Below the pieces are notes generated by a model that was not told where the DNA came from, did not search any database, and saw only the letters and a program-made list of their open reading frames with translations. Shown here piece by piece: positions 1-8,400 of a stretch of 13,945 nucleotides of DNA. The stretch's first letter is position 1, and each line of letters begins with the position of its first letter. The translations under genes were made by a program, and so were the position numbers. Source of the stretch: Pseudomonadota bacterium (lineage in GTDB: Bacteria; Pseudomonadota; Gammaproteobacteria; Legionellales; Legionellaceae); NCBI GenBank assembly GCA_021807845.1, contig JAKBCM010000021.1, forward strand, positions 1-13,945, given 5' to 3'.

Positions 1-25
1 CTTTTTTGTAAGGAAATTCCAAGCC

Positions 26-934
26 ATGAAAATTGCAATCTTGGCGACTAATGCTCACTTGTATTCGCATAAACGTTTGCGATCAGCTGGTGAAGAAGCA
101 GGGCATGAGATCCAGATCATCAATCCGTTATATTGCTATATGAATGTTGCTGCGTCTTGCCCTCAAATCCATTACCGTAGTGGTGAACCTTTACCACGGT
201 TCGATGCAATTATTCCGCGGATTGGTGCATCAAATACTTTTTACGGTACGGCAGTTCTTCGTCATCTGGAGACGATGGGGATTTATACTCTAAACGAATC
301 CATTGCGATTGCTCGTTCGCGAGATAAATTTAGATCATTGCAATTATTGGCTCGTAAAGGGATCCCTATGCCTTTAACCAGTTTTGCTCAGTCACCAGAT
401 AACACGGCTGATCTGATTCGTATGGTGGGTGGGGCACCTTTGGTGATTAAACTATTGGAAGGTACACAGGGAAAAGGGGTTGTTTTAGCAGATAGTCATC
501 AATCTGCAGTCAGCATCATCAATGCGTTTAAGGAAATGCGTGCGAATATTTTGATACAAGAATTTATTGAAGAATCGATGGGGACTGACATACGATGTCT
601 CGTGATTGGTGATAAAGTCGTTGCTGCAATCAAGCGGCAAGCTAAAAGTGGGGAATTTCGAGCCAATGTTCATCAAGGTGGGAATGCCTTAAAGGTCAAA
701 TTAACTCCAGAAGAGCGAGCAATTGCAATTGCTGCGGCAAAAACCATGGGACTCAAAGTAGCCGGAGTTGATTTATTGCGATCCAATCGTGGTCCCCTCG
801 TTTTAGAAATTAATTCTTCTCCTGGATTAGAAGGGATTGAAAAGACCACACAGGTGAATATAGCAGGCAAAATTATTCAATATATTGAAAAAAATGCCAA
901 ACCGTTGAGTAACAACAAACGATTCCAAGGTTAA
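26..934 (+). CDS. rimK: Ribosomal protein S6--L-glutamate ligase RimK
   Basis: This ATP-grasp ligase adds glutamates to the C terminus of ribosomal protein S6 in the cytoplasm. The 302 residues match the family length (about 300 in E. coli). The N-terminal pre-ATP-grasp domain starts MKIAILATN. The ATP-binding part runs from about residue 98 (RSRDKF) through the glycine-rich loop EGTQGKG at 145-151 and QEFIEE at 178-183. The metal-binding end is AGVDLL (D249) and [11 protein letters not shown] (E261, N263), as expected for RimK. The ATG at 26 is chosen because MKIAIL is the usual family start and AAGGA lies 11 bases upstream. The stop is one base from the stop of the converging regulator gene, so no terminator fits between them. 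Recognition of the family is certain; activity on S6 is inferred from the family. Confidence 0.95.
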   Translation: MKIAILATNAHLYSHKRLRSAGEEAGHEIQIINPLYCYMNVAASCPQIHYRSGEPLPRFDAIIPRIGASNTFYGTAVLRHLETMGIYTLNESIAIARSRDKFRSLQLLARKGIPMPLTSFAQSPDNTADLIRMVGGAPLVIKLLEGTQGKGVVLADSHQSAVSIINAFKEMRANILIQEFIEESMGTDIRCLVIGDKVVAAIKRQAKSGEFRANVHQGGNALKVKLTPEERAIAIAAAKTMGLKVAGVDLLRSNRGPLVLEINSSPGLEGIEKTTQVNIAGKIIQYIEKNAKPLSNNKRFQG

Positions 935-935
935 G

Positions 936-1175
936 TTAATTTTGACGTTTATCACTTTTCCCTAGTAACCAATCCGCGGATACTTCTAACTCATCTGCCA
1001 ATAACTGAATCAACGGTGCCTCAATATGGCTGTTGCCATTTAATATGGATTCTGCTTTAAAGCGAGGTACTTTAATCAGCTTTGCAAACACTTCTACTCG
1101 CTCATCATTACGTTGTGGAACGCCAATGTCATCAAGCTCTTTGTTGAGACGCTCTGCAAATTGTTTGTTGCTCAT
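936..1175 (-). CDS. Small XRE/Cro-type helix-turn-helix regulator
   Basis: This is a 79-residue, single-domain DNA-binding protein. A longer frame begins at an ATG at 1196, but the ATG at 1175 is preferred because GGAGG lies eight bases upstream of it and nothing comparable precedes 1196. Residues about 25-72 read as an XRE-like domain: FAKLIKVPRFKAESILNG as helices 1-3 with the recognition helix, then LIQLLADELEVSADWLLG, the characteristic end of this domain. No effector or dimerisation domain is visible beyond it. It is divergent from the flippase gene at 1340, and the shared gap holds a palindrome that could be its operator, so autoregulation or control of the flippase is plausible but inferred. 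Its targets are not known. Confidence 0.8.
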   Translation of the reverse strand: MSNKQFAERLNKELDDIGVPQRNDERVEVFAKLIKVPRFKAESILNGNSHIEAPLIQLLADELEVSADWLLGKSDKRQN

Positions 1176-1190
1176 ATCTGGTGCCTCCAA

Positions 1191-1203
1191 ACACATAATG
1201 TGT
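1191..1203. promoter_or_regulatory. Candidate operator palindrome in the regulator leader
   Basis: ACACAT-A-ATGTGT is a perfect 6-bp inverted repeat around one central base. It lies 15 bases upstream of the regulator ATG at 1175 and just downstream of a leftward TATAAT. This is where a small XRE-type repressor would block its own transcription. The match is short and AT-rich, so chance cannot be excluded. Confidence 0.4.
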
Positions 1204-1218
1204 AATGTTTGTACTTGT

Positions 1219-1228
1219 CATTATAATG
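1219..1228. promoter_or_regulatory. Palindromic -10 element, possibly bidirectional
   Basis: CATTATAATG is a perfect 10-bp palindrome and contains a consensus TATAAT on each strand (1222-1227 rightward, 1220-1225 leftward). It lies between the divergent regulator and flippase genes and could serve as the -10 of both. No good -35 hexamer is seen at 16-18 bp in either direction. A second rightward candidate -10, TATACT, is at 1257-1262. An AT-rich inverted repeat (ACTAAAA, 8-base loop, TTTTAGT) occupies 1260-1281. Confidence 0.4.
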
Positions 1229-1339
1229 GGTATAGCATAAATATGACGTTTTGCAATATACTAAAAGATAAGTTTTTTAGTTTCTTCGGATGTATGGGAG
1301 CCTAATCAACAGTCCAAACACATCTTCTTAGGTGCAAAC

Positions 1340-2659
1340 ATGATAAGGGAAGAAACATGGAAACCGTCTGTTTTGATTCTTATTACATTTGTCAGTTACG
1401 CCGTTAAATATGGAGTAAACCTCTTATTAGCGCATCACATGACAGATGCTTATTATGGTGATTATAGTCTCGCCATGAAATTTCTAGATTTTGTGATTAT
1501 CTTGTCTTTGTTTGGTACCTACTTAGGTTCAACTCGGTTTTATGCCAAATATGTTGAGTCAAAAGAAGAAGAAATGGCAATTAATTATATTGCCTGGGAT
1601 AGTCAAATGTTCAAAATAACTTTTTCTCTTGTGAGTCTCTTTGGCCTTCTGATTTTTGTGATCATGTGGATTTTACACTGGAGTGGGATCAGACATATTA
1701 CTCAATATCACATCATCGTATATATGTTTTGGGTTGGACCTTTCGCAGCATTGGCTAGGTTCCTAGGAGGGATTTTAGTTGCAAATAATTTTCCTATTCT
1801 TCAAGCATTATATGCTTCGATAGTTCGATATATTGTCCAATTTATATTGTTTCTATTGATTATATTATTTGTGAGCCCGATGCTTAGCAACATAGAAATA
1901 TTTTTTGTTATCGTGAGTGTCTTTGTTTTTGAAATCATCCTTGCATTATGCTCGCTAAAAAAAGATACCCTCCAGAATATATACCTTGGCATTCAAAAAG
2001 CTAGGACGACGCATCATTTATCAAATCAGTTGTGGATGACTACGTGCAGACGCTTGGCTTTAAATAAAGCGTTCTTTTCCTTGATCTGTTTAACGGATAT
2101 TACGTTTGTCAGGTTGTTTTCGAAGCAATCTTCTGATGTGGGACATTATGCTGCGGCGCTTTTGCTATGCTCTTTTCTTTGGCTCATCACGAGGCGGGCA
2201 TATAATAGTTTGAAACATAGTATATCTCTGTCTTTGCAAAACAAAAGTTTACAAAAAAAATTACAAATACAACTGGATAGAGTCAATGCAATCATTATTC
2301 CTATCATTATTTTGTTTGCAGGTCTTATTCTCTATTTTGCTCATCCCCTATTATTTAATTTTGGACCAAGGTATGTTGCGGCGGTTCCGGCATTGATGAT
2401 CCTCACTTTCGGGACTTGTCTTGCGAGTATTTGTCATATTTCTTCAGTATTGTTGGCATTTGGAGGAGAGGAGAGCATCCTCTTGAAGGTTGCGTATCTC
2501 GAACTAGGGATGTTGCTCATCTTACTCTGGCCTGCAACCCATTTTTATGGGATCACTGGAACCGCAGTGGCTACTGTCATTGCTATGTTGAGCAAAGCGT
2601 TTGTTGGGACATTTTATGTCCGAAGAATATTTGGTGTGCGTCCCATTCTTATCTTCTAA
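1340..2659 (+). CDS. MOP-superfamily flippase, polysaccharide (Wzx/RfbX-like) exporter
   Basis: This is a 439-residue inner-membrane protein with about 12 predicted helices (roughly 11-31, 47-66, 95-114, 124-143, 160-181, 186-204, 243-260, 268-285, 316-334, 348-372, 384-401 and 404-426). The N-terminal pattern LLLAHHMTDAYYGDYSLA followed by LSLFGTYLGSTRF is typical of O-antigen/lipid-linked oligosaccharide flippases. The C-terminal half (FGPRYVAAVPALMILTFG, then a conserved glycine/serine helix) also fits. Such proteins turn lipid-linked sugars across the membrane. No glycosyltransferase gene is nearby, so the substrate is unknown. The ATG at 1340 has only a weak AGG seven bases upstream. It is divergent from the XRE-type regulator and ends two bases from the hemH stop. 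Fold-level recognition is good; the specific function is inferred. Confidence 0.8.
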   Translation: MIREETWKPSVLILITFVSYAVKYGVNLLLAHHMTDAYYGDYSLAMKFLDFVIILSLFGTYLGSTRFYAKYVESKEEEMAINYIAWDSQMFKITFSLVSLFGLLIFVIMWILHWSGIRHITQYHIIVYMFWVGPFAALARFLGGILVANNFPILQALYASIVRYIVQFILFLLIILFVSPMLSNIEIFFVIVSVFVFEIILALCSLKKDTLQNIYLGIQKARTTHHLSNQLWMTTCRRLALNKAFFSLICLTDITFVRLFSKQSSDVGHYAAALLLCSFLWLITRRAYNSLKHSISLSLQNKSLQKKLQIQLDRVNAIIIPIIILFAGLILYFAHPLLFNFGPRYVAAVPALMILTFGTCLASICHISSVLLAFGGEESILLKVAYLELGMLLILLWPATHFYGITGTAVATVIAMLSKAFVGTFYVRRIFGVRPILIF

Positions 2660-2661
2660 GA

Positions 2662-3660
2662 TTAAGCGAGTTTGGCTATGTTCATGATGGCAGATACCCA
2701 TGCGTCACTGTCATTGAGGCATGGAATAAGCGTTAATCTCTCTCCGCCTAAGTCTTGCCATTGTGCTTTTAAGCGTATGCCAATTTCTTCAAGTGTTTCT
2801 AAGCAATCAGCCGTAAATGAGGGACAAGAGATTGCAAGTTTTGCAACCCCTTTTGCTCTCAATGTGATTAATATCTCATCGGTATAGGGGGTGATCCATT
2901 TTGCTTTCCCTAATCTTGATTGGAATGCGCTCGTATGCTGATGGTTGCTAAGCCCAAGGACTTTGGCGATTAATGACGTGGTTTGAAAGCACTGTGCCCG
3001 ATAGCAAGGGGTGTGATGAGTTATGCTGGAAGAACAAGTGCCAATACATATTTTATCACACCCCCCTTTTCTTAAATGATCTTCAGGAACGCCATGATAA
3101 CTAAATAAAATGTGATCATGATGGTCTAGGTGGGGTTTTATCAGTTCTGCTGAAGCGCTGATAAAATTTGGGTGGGCATAAAAATGACTGATCACATTCA
3201 AAGAAGGTATCGTGATTTGATTGCTGAATAATTGTAAGATCTTTTCAATGGAAGAACCTGTGGCCGCTGATGAGTATTGAGGGTAGAGCGGTAACAGGCT
3301 GATTGTTTCGCATCCAGATAACTCGTTCACAGCATCTTCAAGGCTTGGGTTACCATAACGCATCCCTAATGCAACTTGGACATTCTGACCAAGATGAGTT
3401 GCCAATTTTTTTCTTAAATTTTGGCTATGGTAAAGCAATGGTGAGCCGTTTGATGTCCAGATGGTTTGGTAGGCATGTGCCGTCTTTCGTGATCGAAAGG
3501 GCAAAATATAACCATAGAGCAATACATAGCGCAAAAGTCGGGGCAAAGTCACCACTCGAGGATCTGCTAAAAATTCTCTTAAATACCGCCTGACGGCAGG
3601 AAGACTCGAGTCATCTGGAGTGCCCAAATTCATGAGTAATAAACCATGCTTCATTTTCAT
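2662..3660 (-). CDS. hemH: Ferrochelatase HemH
   Basis: This enzyme inserts ferrous iron into protoporphyrin IX, the last step of haem synthesis. With the start at 3660 it is 332 residues and begins MKMKHGLLLMNLGTP, matching the family. The frame is open to an ATG at 3690, but those ten extra residues do not look like ferrochelatase. No strong ribosome-binding site precedes either start, and a third ATG at 3654 is also possible. The catalytic histidine is in FSYHGVPEDHL (H189) and the acidic pair in DCLETLEE (E288, E291). The iron/porphyrin pocket motif LPLYPQYS is at about 123-130. Unusual is the segment after the catalytic histidine, which carries cysteines at 201, 205, 209, 219 and 224, resembling internal [2Fe-2S]-binding segments known in some bacterial ferrochelatases. 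Confidence 0.95.
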   Translation of the reverse strand: MKMKHGLLLMNLGTPDDSSLPAVRRYLREFLADPRVVTLPRLLRYVLLYGYILPFRSRKTAHAYQTIWTSNGSPLLYHSQNLRKKLATHLGQNVQVALGMRYGNPSLEDAVNELSGCETISLLPLYPQYSSAATGSSIEKILQLFSNQITIPSLNVISHFYAHPNFISASAELIKPHLDHHDHILFSYHGVPEDHLRKGGCDKICIGTCSSSITHHTPCYRAQCFQTTSLIAKVLGLSNHQHTSAFQSRLGKAKWITPYTDEILITLRAKGVAKLAISCPSFTADCLETLEEIGIRLKAQWQDLGGERLTLIPCLNDSDAWVSAIMNIAKLA

Positions 3661-3755
3661 GAACCGATAATAAACAGATGGGCGTATCATACAGCATAAT
3701 AGCTCACAATACAGTGATATGACTCAGTATGATATGCCAGTTTCTTGAGCGTGAT

Positions 3756-3986
3756 TTAAGCGATTTCTTCTTCCATCACTTCCGCGAGTATGGTTACTTT
3801 CGCTGCATGGGGGCCGCGCTCTCCCTTCTCTAATTCGAAGGACACCACTTGTCCCGCAATCAGCGTTTTATAACCAGTCCCTTCAATGGCGGAAAAATGA
3901 ACAAAAATATCTTCCCCACCACCTTCTGGTACAATAAAACCCCATCCCTTTGCATTGTTAAACCACTTGACTTCGCCTCTAGCCAT
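3756..3986 (-). CDS. cspD: CspD-like cold-shock domain protein
   Basis: A 76-residue single cold-shock domain that binds single-stranded nucleic acid. RNP1 is KGWGFI (residues 14-19) and RNP2 is DIFVHF (26-31). The run [20 protein letters not shown] and the acidic C-terminal tail resemble CspD rather than CspA. In E. coli CspD acts in stationary phase and starvation, inhibiting replication; whether that holds here is inferred. The start at 3986 is fixed by a very strong AAGGAGG seven or eight bases upstream; a longer frame to 4016 has no such site. It is divergent from the coiled-coil membrane protein gene across a 266-bp gap. The cspD symbol is a similarity call; a general Csp paralogue is the alternative. 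Confidence 0.88.
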   Translation of the reverse strand: MARGEVKWFNNAKGWGFIVPEGGGEDIFVHFSAIEGTGYKTLIAGQVVSFELEKGERGPHAAKVTILAEVMEEEIA

Positions 3987-4174
3987 GATTCCTCCTTGCC
4001 AAAATGAGCGTGTCAACGTTTTGATAACACTTGTCCCTAAATGTAAACTGTAAAACTTTTATTTCTGAATTGAATTACTATCAACATAACTCAAAACAGA
4101 TTTACCAAACAATAGTTTTTTGCAAAAAACTCATGAAATGACGAAATAAAGGCATGACTGTTTCAATTTTTTAC

Positions 4175-4180
4175 GATAAT
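4175..4180 (+). promoter_or_regulatory. Weak candidate -10 for the membrane coiled-coil gene
   Basis: GATAAT lies 72 bases before the ATG at 4253, in the 266-bp gap shared with the cold-shock gene. No convincing -35 is present at 16-18 bp. The rest of the gap is AT-rich, with no clear operator, riboswitch or small gene. Confidence 0.25.
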
Positions 4181-4252
4181 ATGCGCAAAAATTAGCTTGC
4201 AACAGGAAATAGACGCGAGTTAATTTCTATCGATTGATTAAGGAAAATAGTT

Positions 4253-5359
4253 ATGAGTGAGAACCAACCCAAAGATACATCATCTATCGACCAAGAAACT
4301 CTATTGAAAATGACTTCAGTCAAAGAGCAAATGGCAGCAGTCAAAACTCGTCTTCATTCAGTCCTCGATGCGTTCTATGAATATCCTAGTTTGTTAACGC
4401 GAGCATCCAATGTTTGGGGAGATGTTCCCACATGGGAAAAAATCATTGGCTGGATTTTGTTATTCGGTAGTTTAATTACCATCGGAGTGCTCACCCAACT
4501 CATTGCACTCATCGTCGTGGCCAGTATCTGTGCTGCCGTATTTTTATTGATTAGCTATCTTTTAGATGATCACTTTAGCAGCAACCAATCATCGCGCACC
4601 AATTTAAAAAACGGAATGGATAATCTGGCAAGTGTCCTTGAATTCACCATTACCGCATTGGATACCATACGTCAACAATTAGCTGCTGAAATCGAACAAT
4701 TCAAAGAAGCGAATAAAACCCTTGCTCTGAATATTGATGACCTTCATGCTGAAATGAATACACTTTCAGAAAAAGTAGCTTTGTTATCAACAACAGAGGC
4801 GCTACTCAGTGCAACAGAAAAAAAACTAACCCAACTCACTACCGATTACGAAACGACCAATAGAGCTTTTGAGACAAAAGTAACTGAGCTGGAAGCCATG
4901 AAACTATCCATGGGGCAAGAAATTGAGCAGCTTAAAAAGATCAGTGTCGTCCTTGATGGTACCGTCAGAACATTCACAGAGACCTATATCACAGAGTCGG
5001 CTGACCGAAAAGCGTTTCAATTGAGGTTGGATGCATTTCTTGCTGATGGTAAAGCGTCTTTTGACCAGATTGTTCTTCGGATCTGCCAGGCTGAGCATGA
5101 TCTTGTTGGGGTAAAAAATGAATTGGCAAAAAGTACAGAGCAATATAAAAAATTACTCCTTTGGCAAGAAGTGCAAGTAAATAAACTGGAAAAGCTGGCC
5201 ACTGGAACCATCGTCGGTCATCATGACTCCACCACGACATATCACACCTCAAACAAACATGGTAAACATCTGACTTTGTTTGGAAAAGAGAGTCCATCCA
5301 AGTTAAAACCCGTTGGGGGCAGGTCATATGATGATATGCAGATTAATTACCTAAGATAA
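4253..5359 (+). CDS. Membrane-hairpin coiled-coil protein (IncA/LegC-like architecture), function unknown
   Basis: I do not recognise a specific family. The 368 residues divide into a polar N-terminal part (1-62), two closely spaced hydrophobic segments (about 65-83 and 85-104) forming a membrane hairpin, a long region of helical heptad-like sequence (about 115-316) rich in E, K, Q and L, and a basic, histidine/serine-rich tail (about 317-368). No signal peptide or enzyme motif is seen. A hairpin followed by coiled coil is the plan of chlamydial IncA-type proteins and Legionella LegC-type effectors, which act on host membranes. It is also compatible with an ordinary inner-membrane structural protein. 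AAGGA lies eight bases before the ATG. The gene stands alone: divergent from cspD, convergent with the purB-purA fusion, and followed by a terminator hairpin. A secreted-effector role is only an inference from architecture. Confidence 0.75.
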   Translation: MSENQPKDTSSIDQETLLKMTSVKEQMAAVKTRLHSVLDAFYEYPSLLTRASNVWGDVPTWEKIIGWILLFGSLITIGVLTQLIALIVVASICAAVFLLISYLLDDHFSSNQSSRTNLKNGMDNLASVLEFTITALDTIRQQLAAEIEQFKEANKTLALNIDDLHAEMNTLSEKVALLSTTEALLSATEKKLTQLTTDYETTNRAFETKVTELEAMKLSMGQEIEQLKKISVVLDGTVRTFTETYITESADRKAFQLRLDAFLADGKASFDQIVLRICQAEHDLVGVKNELAKSTEQYKKLLLWQEVQVNKLEKLATGTIVGHHDSTTTYHTSNKHGKHLTLFGKESPSKLKPVGGRSYDDMQINYLR

Positions 5360-5400
5360 TGCATTGATGCTCATAAAATAGGATCTGTCGACTAAATGAA

Positions 5401-5445
5401 GCCTGGGTTGCGTGCAGCCTAACCCAGGCCATAGCTCTATTTTTT
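5401..5445. terminator. Hairpin terminator between convergent genes
   Basis: GCCTGGGTT (5401-5409) and AACCCAGGC (5421-5429) form a perfect 9-bp stem around an 11-base loop. On the + strand a run of six T follows at 5440-5445, ten bases beyond the stem, so the U tract is displaced. In the leftward direction the downstream sequence is only mildly T-rich. The position between the stops of the coiled-coil gene (5359) and the purB-purA fusion (5448) suits a shared terminator. Confidence 0.6.
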
Positions 5446-5447
5446 CC

Positions 5448-8400
5448 TTAACTTATTGCCATTTGGGTCGAAGGGATTGAGCTTAGCAGTTGTTGTGCTT
5501 TTTTACCCATTTCACGCTTCAACTCTTCCAGATTTAAGCCAAATAGCGTTTTTAAATGATAGCTGTTTAAGGTGTCACTGACTTCGTCACTTGCACAAAA
5601 CAAGCCAGGAGTCCAAGACTTGGCCTTTGGTTTTTCAATAAGTAGGCTCACCAATTGGTCTTTGGCTTCCTTCTTGTGGTCGCTAGTCAGCAATTCCTGT
5701 ATTGTTTTTGTCTCTTGCATCGGTAGTACTTGACTTAAGTGCTGAAAAAACTCACAACAGGAGCGGCGAGAGATATCTTCATTGGCAGCGCTCTTAAATT
5801 CTTCAGAACTGCATGAAAATAAGGTTTCAAACGTACCTTGCTGATGCAGGGCGTTAAAAAAACCACGCAGCGAGGGGAGTTGTTGGAATGTATTCTTAAG
5901 AATATCATGGCCCGAAGTCACCCGATTTTTTTGATGCCCTTGATACATCAACAGGTCTAAAAACTGGAATAACGCCAGTTTAGCCTCGCCAAATTGATGT
6001 TCTTTTAGTTGCTGTAATATATTTGACGCTCGCTCTTTGAGTGCGCACGATTCTCTAGACCCAAGTGCCCCTGAACACTCCACTGCATGACGCATAGCAT
6101 CTGCCATTTGCAAAATAGCTTTGGCCAACGCTTGTTCATGACTCCTTAAACCACCAGGAATGACCAGCGTTTGATCACGTTCAGGTCCATAACTAATATG
6201 CTCAATAGGTTGCCCCAACGTGTCTTCAATAAATAACAAATACTCACGCGCTTCTTTAGGCAGCTCGGTGTAACTACGGCAGGCACTCACATCAGTAAAT
6301 CCAGGGAATGTTTTATAAACGGGCTGACAACGCTCTAGCTCATCATTGTCTGCTGGCATTTGTCCTCTGGGAAGCAATTCACCATCCAACAAGTAGCCAG
6401 TACAAATTTTGAGCTCGCCTTGATCAGCTAGCACATCCAATAACATGATTGATATCGAATTAACGCCACTCGTATCAAGTGCATATTGGACAGGCACTAA
6501 GTCAAGCCAACCGCATCGTCTTGGTCGACCTGTGGATGTGCCATACTCATGCCCTTTTTTTCTGATGCGATTACCAATATAGTCAGGATCATAATCAGCC
6601 GCTGTCGGATCAGAGGTTTTTTCATCCATTTCTGTCACAAATGGTCCTGCTCCCACGCGTGTGGTATAAGCTTTAACAATACCTGTCACTGCATTAATTT
6701 TTTGTGGAGCAATACCCAAACCATCTGTGACGCCATTGACAGACGCATTTGATGAGGTCACAAAAGGATAGGTTCCAAAATCCTTATCTAAGTTAAAGGC
6801 ATTTGCACCTTCAACCAAGATTTTTTTACCTAATTTCATTTGCTCTTGCAAGTAACTCATTGTATTGGTTTTATAGGGTGCTAATACTTGTGCAATCGCT
6901 TGAAGTTCTGCAAATAGTGCATTGCTATCATAGGGGTGAAGTTGCTCTTCAGAAGCTCCTGCTATAGTCAACTCGGCAGATGTATCAAGCGGTAACTGAT
7001 ACGCGTCGGCCAGTGCCCGGTGAGCAATCTGTTTATTGAAAACCGTACGGTCTAGAATTTTTTTAAGGTATACCGGATTGAATAAATCAGCAAAACGGAT
7101 GGCAGTGGTGCGATTGTCTTTATCTGAGTAACATGGTCCAATCCCTCGCTGGGTTGTACCGATCGCGTCCTTTGTGTTTTTTGAAAGCATGGCTTCATTC
7201 AACGCATCTTCTCGTTTATGGTAGGGTAGGACAATATGGCAACGATCAGATATTTTTAAGTTTTCTGACGTTACTGCAATCCCTCTACTTTGAATATCTC
7301 TGATCTCATATAGGAGTTGCCAGGGATCAAGCACAACCCCATTTCCAATGACGTTGACAACGGAGGGATTCATGATCCCTGAAGGCATTAAGTGCGTTGC
7401 CAATTTAGGGCCGTCTCCTACTTTCAGTGAATGCCCCGCATTTGCTCCACCATTATACCGAGCAACAATATCATACTGACCAGATGAGGCTTTTAAATCA
7501 ACGATTTTGCCTTTTCCTTCGTCACCCCATTGCATGCCAGCCACCACATCAGCATAGCCTAGAGAAGCTGATTTTTCAGTACCCACCGTATGGCATGTTG
7601 CTATGGCATCTGTTGTTAGTTTTAGTGCCAACCCAGTGTAGGTTAGCGGTGTTAGTTCTTTTAATTTTTTCAACTCACTTGCAGGAAGTTGAGCTGCGTA
7701 GCGGTCAAGAAAGTTATGTATCAGCGCTTGGCTGACCTGTTGGCCTTGGGTTAAATCTTTTAAAAGATCATACGGTGCATCCACGCCATGAGCGCGAAAC
7801 ACGGTTTGTATTGGCTCGGCTAAAAGCTCCCAATGAGTTTCTAAATCCGCTTTAATCTTTGCTTCATTTGTTTGTAGGTTACTCATCCCTGTCATGAATG
7901 ATCGAAATCCAAGTACACCCTCAGCAAAGACTTCACCAAGATGTCTCATTTTAGTTGAGTCGGTTAAATCACGCTGTAATCTTGACTTCGTTAAACTGGA
8001 GGCTAATTGAGTGGCTCGTCCAACAACTAACTCCAAGTTTCCCTCAGAATTTTCAAAATGAATCGGGTTGATTTTATGAGGCATCACGGAGGAACCCACT
8101 TGGCCTTTTTCAATTTTTAATGAAAAATAACCTTGTGAAATATATAACCATTCATTTAAATCCAAGCCTTGCAGTATATTTGAGAACGCCGCAAACTCAG
8201 TAAGCATGCTTGCTATATAATCATGCGGCTCAATTTGTGTCGTCATCTTCGTTTGAACCAAGCCAATTTTTTCGATCATTTTTCTTGCTAGCTCGGGCCA
8301 ATCAACTTCAGGGTAAGCGGAGACGTGAGAAGCATAAGTACCTACAGCCCCATTCATTTTGCCATGATTTTCAATTGCAGCGAGTTTTTCACGCGAACTT

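Noticed and set aside
1033..1305. Rightward open frame of 90 codons over the regulator gene
   Set aside because: It lies antisense to the regulator and runs into the AT-rich gap, has no ribosome-binding site and no recognisable domain; the leftward frame has a strong GGAGG and a clear helix-turn-helix.
4043..4054. Direct repeat GTAAA-CT-GTAAA upstream of the cold-shock gene, resembling a CpxR box
   Set aside because: The CpxR consensus needs about five bases between the two GTAAA halves; here there are two, so the site does not fit.
4989..5327. Leftward open frame of 112 codons inside the coiled-coil gene
   Set aside because: It is fully antisense to a gene with a good start and consistent heptad sequence, and its product is cysteine/tryptophan-rich without any domain; it looks like a shadow frame.
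7551..7604. Possible internal start for a separate PurA (GTG codon at residue 471)
   Set aside because: No Shine-Dalgarno-like sequence precedes it and the reading frame from PurB is continuous, so separate initiation is not supported.
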